Notes under the pieces: generated by a model
Told to the model about the DNA's origin: nothing
Databases searched by the model: none
The model's input: only the letters and a program-made list of their open reading frames with translations
NCBI GenBank assembly: GCA_963693305.1
Contig: OY855905.1
Location: 42,339,395-42,403,394, forward strand
From: Meandrina meandrites
Taxonomy: Eukaryota; Cnidaria; Anthozoa; Scleractinia; Meandrinidae
Length of the DNA stretch: 64,000 nucleotides
Reading direction: 5' to 3'
Part shown: positions 60,328 through 64,000 of the stretch, in pieces
Numbering within the stretch: position 1 is the stretch's first letter
Layout: every line of letters begins with the position of its first letter
Made by a program: the position numbers and the translations under genes

Positions 60328-61190
60328 AACAACTGCTCCCGTCCCTTCGTCCCTTGCGCACCTATTTTAAAAAGAGGCGTCCGGGAACGAGGCAGGAAAC
60401 ATTCCGTAATTGGATAACATTTTAAGAACGTGAAACTTCGTGAGAGTTTTAGAATCTTTAAGAAATGCCGAGAGAGCTTTGAATGTTCAATTTTTTAATT
60501 TCCATGATATGTAAAGCAACGATCGAAACTAAATACTCAAGCGGGCTCTATTCACGTGAAACTTCGGTTTAAAATGAATACTTGCGTTTTCATGGCTTAA
60601 AGGAGTAAGGTCACGGTCAGCACATCTTGAAAGAATTGACCAAGTTTTTCAACATTTGTCGTTTGTGATTCGTGTTAAATGGGCATAATGATGAATATTT
60701 CTTCGAGAAGTAAAAGAGCAAAAGACATAGTTAAAAGAAATCTAAAAATAATGGTTTAGCTTTGTTGAAAATGAGTACATTTAGTCTACTGAAGTACCAA
60801 AAGAGGTATTCTCTTGAGTTATACAGGCCCGAGATTTTGATCAAACTCTGCCCGTGGGTGTTGGAAAAATCGCTAAAAACTAATTACACTTTGCTCTCCC
60901 TTTAGTAATTCACTTACATCTTCACTCTGGTGATCCAGGGGCATCTTGTGAATAATCAAAGCTATTCAGTCATAATTTACTTATCTCCGTTGTGACCACA
61001 AAAGCATCAAAATGCCCCGTGATAGTGCCCTTTGACCTTGACCAGTCTTCCTCAGTCCTCGTCCTTCTTTATTCGGTTGAATATTAGTTCTCGGGTGTTT
61101 TTCTCTCTTCAAAAACGATTATTTTCCGTCAAAGGTGTACATCGTAATATATAAACATATTTGTATTAACCAATAAGTCGATAAATGGAT
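60328..61190. other. Non-coding DNA, 3' side of the GT31 gene
   Basis: No coding signal seen. The part nearest 61190 should be the GT31 3' untranslated region. Confidence 0.5.
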
Positions 61191-62213
61191 CTAATTATTA
61201 ATCCGGCCAACCAATCCAATCATGCTATGGTAAAGCTTTATAGAACAATTCCCCGTCGCTGGGTGCTGAACTAAAGTAGTTTCCTTGTATTCACAGTTGT
61301 TTTCAAACATGCGGAAATCTTCATTATGGGTGACGTTGACGCCAGCCCGATCCGCCAGTAAACCGATGTACGCATCGTCGATTTTTAAAGGCTTTAAAAC
61401 GTCAAAATACGACAGGAACTTTTCCACCACGTCACGTGACAAGACGTAGCCTCCTCCACTACAATATGGCTTATAAAGGGTTTCGTTATATTCTTCAGGC
61501 GAGACGCCATACCTACCATCTCGCAGAACCTCACTTCCAATCATGATATTACCAGTGTAGAACTTTCTCCTTGGTGTTGTATACTTGCTTAAGAAATCCA
61601 TCAGACCGAGTGTGTTCACAAATACGTCATCATCTGCCTTCAGAAGGTAATGAAACATGCAATATTTCACAGACCATTCAAAACCCATTGCAACTTTATA
61701 ACTCATGTTCCAAAAATGCTCTTGATAATCTGCTTGTACAATATCGCCATATATTTGTGACTCTTTGCTGACGTCTTCCATTTCCTTGTCATTGCTGTTT
61801 TTCCCCAAGAGGAAAACTGTTTTCCATCTAGTGTTGATAAAGAAGTCGGTACCCCACGTTTTGCGAATTAATTGGCGCCTGGCAAAATTTCCAACATTCG
61901 AGGACACCAAAACGAGAAGAAAGAATGTATTAGGACAAACTGCAGTGCACAGTAATTTTGTGAGATGGGAATTACGTTGTAAGGGGGGTCTGGGGCTTGC
62001 ATAATCCGACTGCAATGAGTTTAGTTGATTGGTGGATGTTCTTGAAGAAGCTAGTAAACTCAAGCTTACGCTGGCGTCGTTCAACCCGCTCCTTATACTC
62101 AAGGTTAACAAAAACGTTAGAGATATCAGCAAAAGAGGAAGAGATTTCTTGAGGAACCAAGTCATCAATTTCATAAATCTCCTCACCGGCAATTCATTCC
62201 GTAAAAGTTCCAT
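61191..62213 (-). CDS. Golgi GT31 glycosyltransferase (beta-1,3-galactosyltransferase-like)
   Basis: One uninterrupted coding exon of 340 aa with the type II membrane layout of Golgi glycosyltransferases: short basic N-terminus, hydrophobic segment about 24-40, Ser/Thr-rich stem to about 85, then the catalytic domain. GT31 motifs in order: RKTWG (117-121), KADDDVFV with the metal- and UDP-sugar-binding DDD at 194-196, CSGGGYVLS (251-259), IDDAYIG (278-284). Four N-glycosylation sequons are visible (169, 243, 293, 322). It should transfer galactose or N-acetylglucosamine in beta-1,3 linkage; motifs alone do not give the acceptor. Start choice: an ATG 24 bases upstream is also in frame, but the bases between read as a pyrimidine tract ending in an acceptor (TTTATTTCAG, exon from 62217), so the upstream ATG is probably in a 5'-UTR intron. 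A possible polyadenylation signal lies at 61073-61068. Confidence 0.88.
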   Translation of the reverse strand: MELLRNELPVRRFMKLMTWFLKKSLPLLLISLTFLLTLSIRSGLNDASVSLSLLASSRTSTNQLNSLQSDYASPRPPLQRNSHLTKLLCTAVCPNTFFLLVLVSSNVGNFARRQLIRKTWGTDFFINTRWKTVFLLGKNSNDKEMEDVSKESQIYGDIVQADYQEHFWNMSYKVAMGFEWSVKYCMFHYLLKADDDVFVNTLGLMDFLSKYTTPRRKFYTGNIMIGSEVLRDGRYGVSPEEYNETLYKPYCSGGGYVLSRDVVEKFLSYFDVLKPLKIDDAYIGLLADRAGVNVTHNEDFRMFENNCEYKETTLVQHPATGNCSIKLYHSMIGLVGRINN

Positions 62214-62668
62214 CTTGCTGAAATAAACAGTAAACAAAAATCAGATTTCGGGCTCAATACAACCACCGCCTTATTATAAATTTATTAACAACTGCCTATT
62301 TCAGTAGATCACTCGCAGAGACCGTGCTGCACCATGGGATGGTTAGTTCTCAACTTGTTGCCCCCGTTGAGTGGATTGATAGAAACAACCAAAAGATCAA
62401 ACGTCTAGATATGCATATTGACACACGTTTCAAACTTTATCCTCAGGACCGCAAGCAGTAGGGTGCGATGGGTGCGTCCGCAAACGCCGTCGGCACGAGC
62501 CGCAAAGTACCGCTTAATCTGAGAGGGAGGGTTAAAATGACTCTCGGAATACAGCAAAAGTGGACTTGATTTTTCAAAATTTCCCGTATAGATATACCCC
62601 CTGATCCGCTCTAGACGCTCATGCTTTGCTACTGGTACCCACCCAAGCAAAATCCTGCCAACAGCCCT

Positions 62669-63669
62669 GGCGTGCGTTTCTCAAAAGCCCCGAAAACTTC
62701 TCGGGCCCGAAAACGGTCCCGTAAAGCCCCCGAAACAGCTTTCGGGTGTTTCTCAAAGCGCACGAGAAGTTCGAGCCCGAGAAAACACGTCATTTTTTCC
62801 CGAAAACTTTACGGGAGCTCTTGAGCTCCCGAAAACCTTTCTCGGGACTGATTTTATCGCCATAGAATTACATCCCCTAAGTACCTTTTTTGGAAATAAA
62901 GTCGGCGAACGCCTTAAATGAAAAGGACGTCAGTAAAGGATGTGAGGGAGAAAGAGATCTGGCATAATTCGGTGGTTTAATTGACAAATTTCAAAACAAA
63001 CTCGGGCGCGCCAAGAATTTTCACTTCGCGAAGAGAACGCAGCGCGATTTACAAAGGCACTTGATGATCGACTTTTTCCGCCTGAAATTGTTTACAGAAA
63101 CTGCCAAAATTCATTCAGCATATGAACAACAAGTTCGCCAAAGTTCTGAGCGACAATAATAGCGAAGAATTCAACCAAACTTAACTTTACTTGACCAAAT
63201 TTCAAGGCTCAAAAACAAGATTACGAAAGTTTATTAGCTCGTGCTTCGTAAATTACAAGCGGGGAATAAGACACAAAAAACACTTTAAGCACTTACATCA
63301 GGCTGCATTTACGTTCAGTAGCCCATAGAGGTGAATCAGTGTTAAAAACTAAACGTTGCCAGAACTGTACAAATCGCTGTAGATAAAACTTTGCGGGCGA
63401 TTTATCAAAAAGTCTTGAATTTGATGCGTACGTGACGAACCCAACTTAGTGCAACGGTGTCAATTGCAATTTTTGAACCAATCACAGGCTGGAAAATTGA
63501 AGCTCGCGCTATTCCTTGCGTTACATTTCCCGAAAACATCCCCGAAAATCTCGGGAGAAAATCGGGCGCTTTGAGAAACGCTTTCCGGAACCCGAGAAAC
63601 GCGCCCAAAAACAGCCCCGAAAAGTTTTCGGGCCCGAGAAGTTTTCGGGTCTTTTGAGAAACGCACGCC
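62669..63669. mobile_element. 1-kb inverted-repeat element with CCCGAAAA motifs
   Basis: The outer ends GGCGTGCGTTTCTCAAAAG (62669) and CTTTTGAGAAACGCACGCC (to 63669) are exact inverted repeats. Both arms are full of CCCGAAAA/TTTTCGGG motifs. The centre (62.88-63.48 kb) is ordinary AT-rich DNA. No transposase; no certain target duplication. It lies about 450 bp upstream of the GT31 start codon, probably in its 5' region. Confidence 0.75.
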
Positions 63670-64000
63670 TGATTATTTCCTATATCGTTCAGTCGTTTTG
63701 TTTATGTTCGTGCTAATCATGCTGTAAAAACGTTTTCTCACCACTGCATCCCGCGATGACACAATTCTTTTGCATGTACAGAGGCAAAAGGTAACTCAAA
63801 ACTGACCTAATGATTTCCTTTACCAAAGTTTTCGAAATACCTCTGGTTATCATTGTATTGCATTGCGCATCCATACTGCGCAGAATTTTACGCGTAATTA
63901 GCGCCCACATAAACAAAATGGCGGCTTTTTTCTATGCAACTTATCTCGTGACAGAAATAAATCGTCGCTTTCTCGAGTACAGTGGCCTATCAATTTTTTC
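63670..64000. other. Window edge, no gene identified
   Basis: Contains aaacaaaatggcggcttttt near 63913, which could be a start region of a gene outside the window; too little is visible to call it. Confidence 0.3.

Noticed and set aside
62214..62237. Eight extra N-terminal residues of the GT31 protein
   Set aside because: The bases are a pyrimidine tract and acceptor site, so the downstream ATG is preferred.

Overview
The window looks like nuclear DNA of an anthozoan cnidarian, most likely a stony coral. Genes are split into short exons with GT-AG introns. The DNA is AT-rich and full of palindromic non-autonomous DNA transposons and tRNA-derived SINE pieces. The encoded proteins are secreted animal types: trypsin and chymotrypsin-like proteases, MAM domains, an animal alkaline phosphatase, an EGF-like peptide and a GT31 glycosyltransferase. 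I name the group by inference from these families and from repeat types I associate with corals. I ran no database search.

Layout. 1-18 kb has no gene I can support. It is a graveyard of diverged tandem and dispersed repeats cut by several well-bounded mobile elements: an inverted-repeat element built on 20-bp tandem repeats (4921-7459) holding integrase-like and Penelope-like reverse transcriptase fragments, two abutting TTAA-flanked elements (8804-9638 and 9643-10337), and a fold-back element with 849-bp arms (11305-13850). A diverged array of units of about 450 bp (16.1-18.0 kb) leads into the first gene.

18.2-51.6 kb holds three secreted enzyme genes, all on the + strand: a trypsin-like protease with a proline-rich N-terminal linker (18182-22700); a MAM domain spliced in frame to an alkaline phosphatase (25112-34427); and a MAM domain spliced in frame to a chymotrypsin-like protease (40110-51632). 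The last two share a duplicated 5' half: upstream region, 5' leader, signal-peptide exon, three MAM exons and the Pro/Thr linker. Their catalytic halves are unrelated. The homology runs about 200 bp into the intron after the last MAM exon and then stops, as expected of exon shuffling by segmental duplication with a shared promoter. A small two-exon secreted-protein gene (43819-44180, - strand) appears to lie antisense inside an intron of the MAM-protease gene.

53.3-57.5 kb holds a small secreted EGF-like peptide gene (53603-54661) and a partial second copy of its promoter, signal exon and propeptide exon (57028-57528) that has lost the EGF exon. A 5'-truncated non-LTR retrotransposon lies at 59.7-60.3 kb. 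A single-coding-exon GT31 (beta-1,3-galactosyltransferase-type) gene lies on the - strand at 61191-62213, with a 1-kb inverted-repeat element upstream of it.

Working together: the three enzymes are all secreted. A shared promoter on the two MAM genes predicts co-expression in one secretory cell type. Digestive gland cells or skeleton-forming tissue are both possible, and the sequence does not decide between them.
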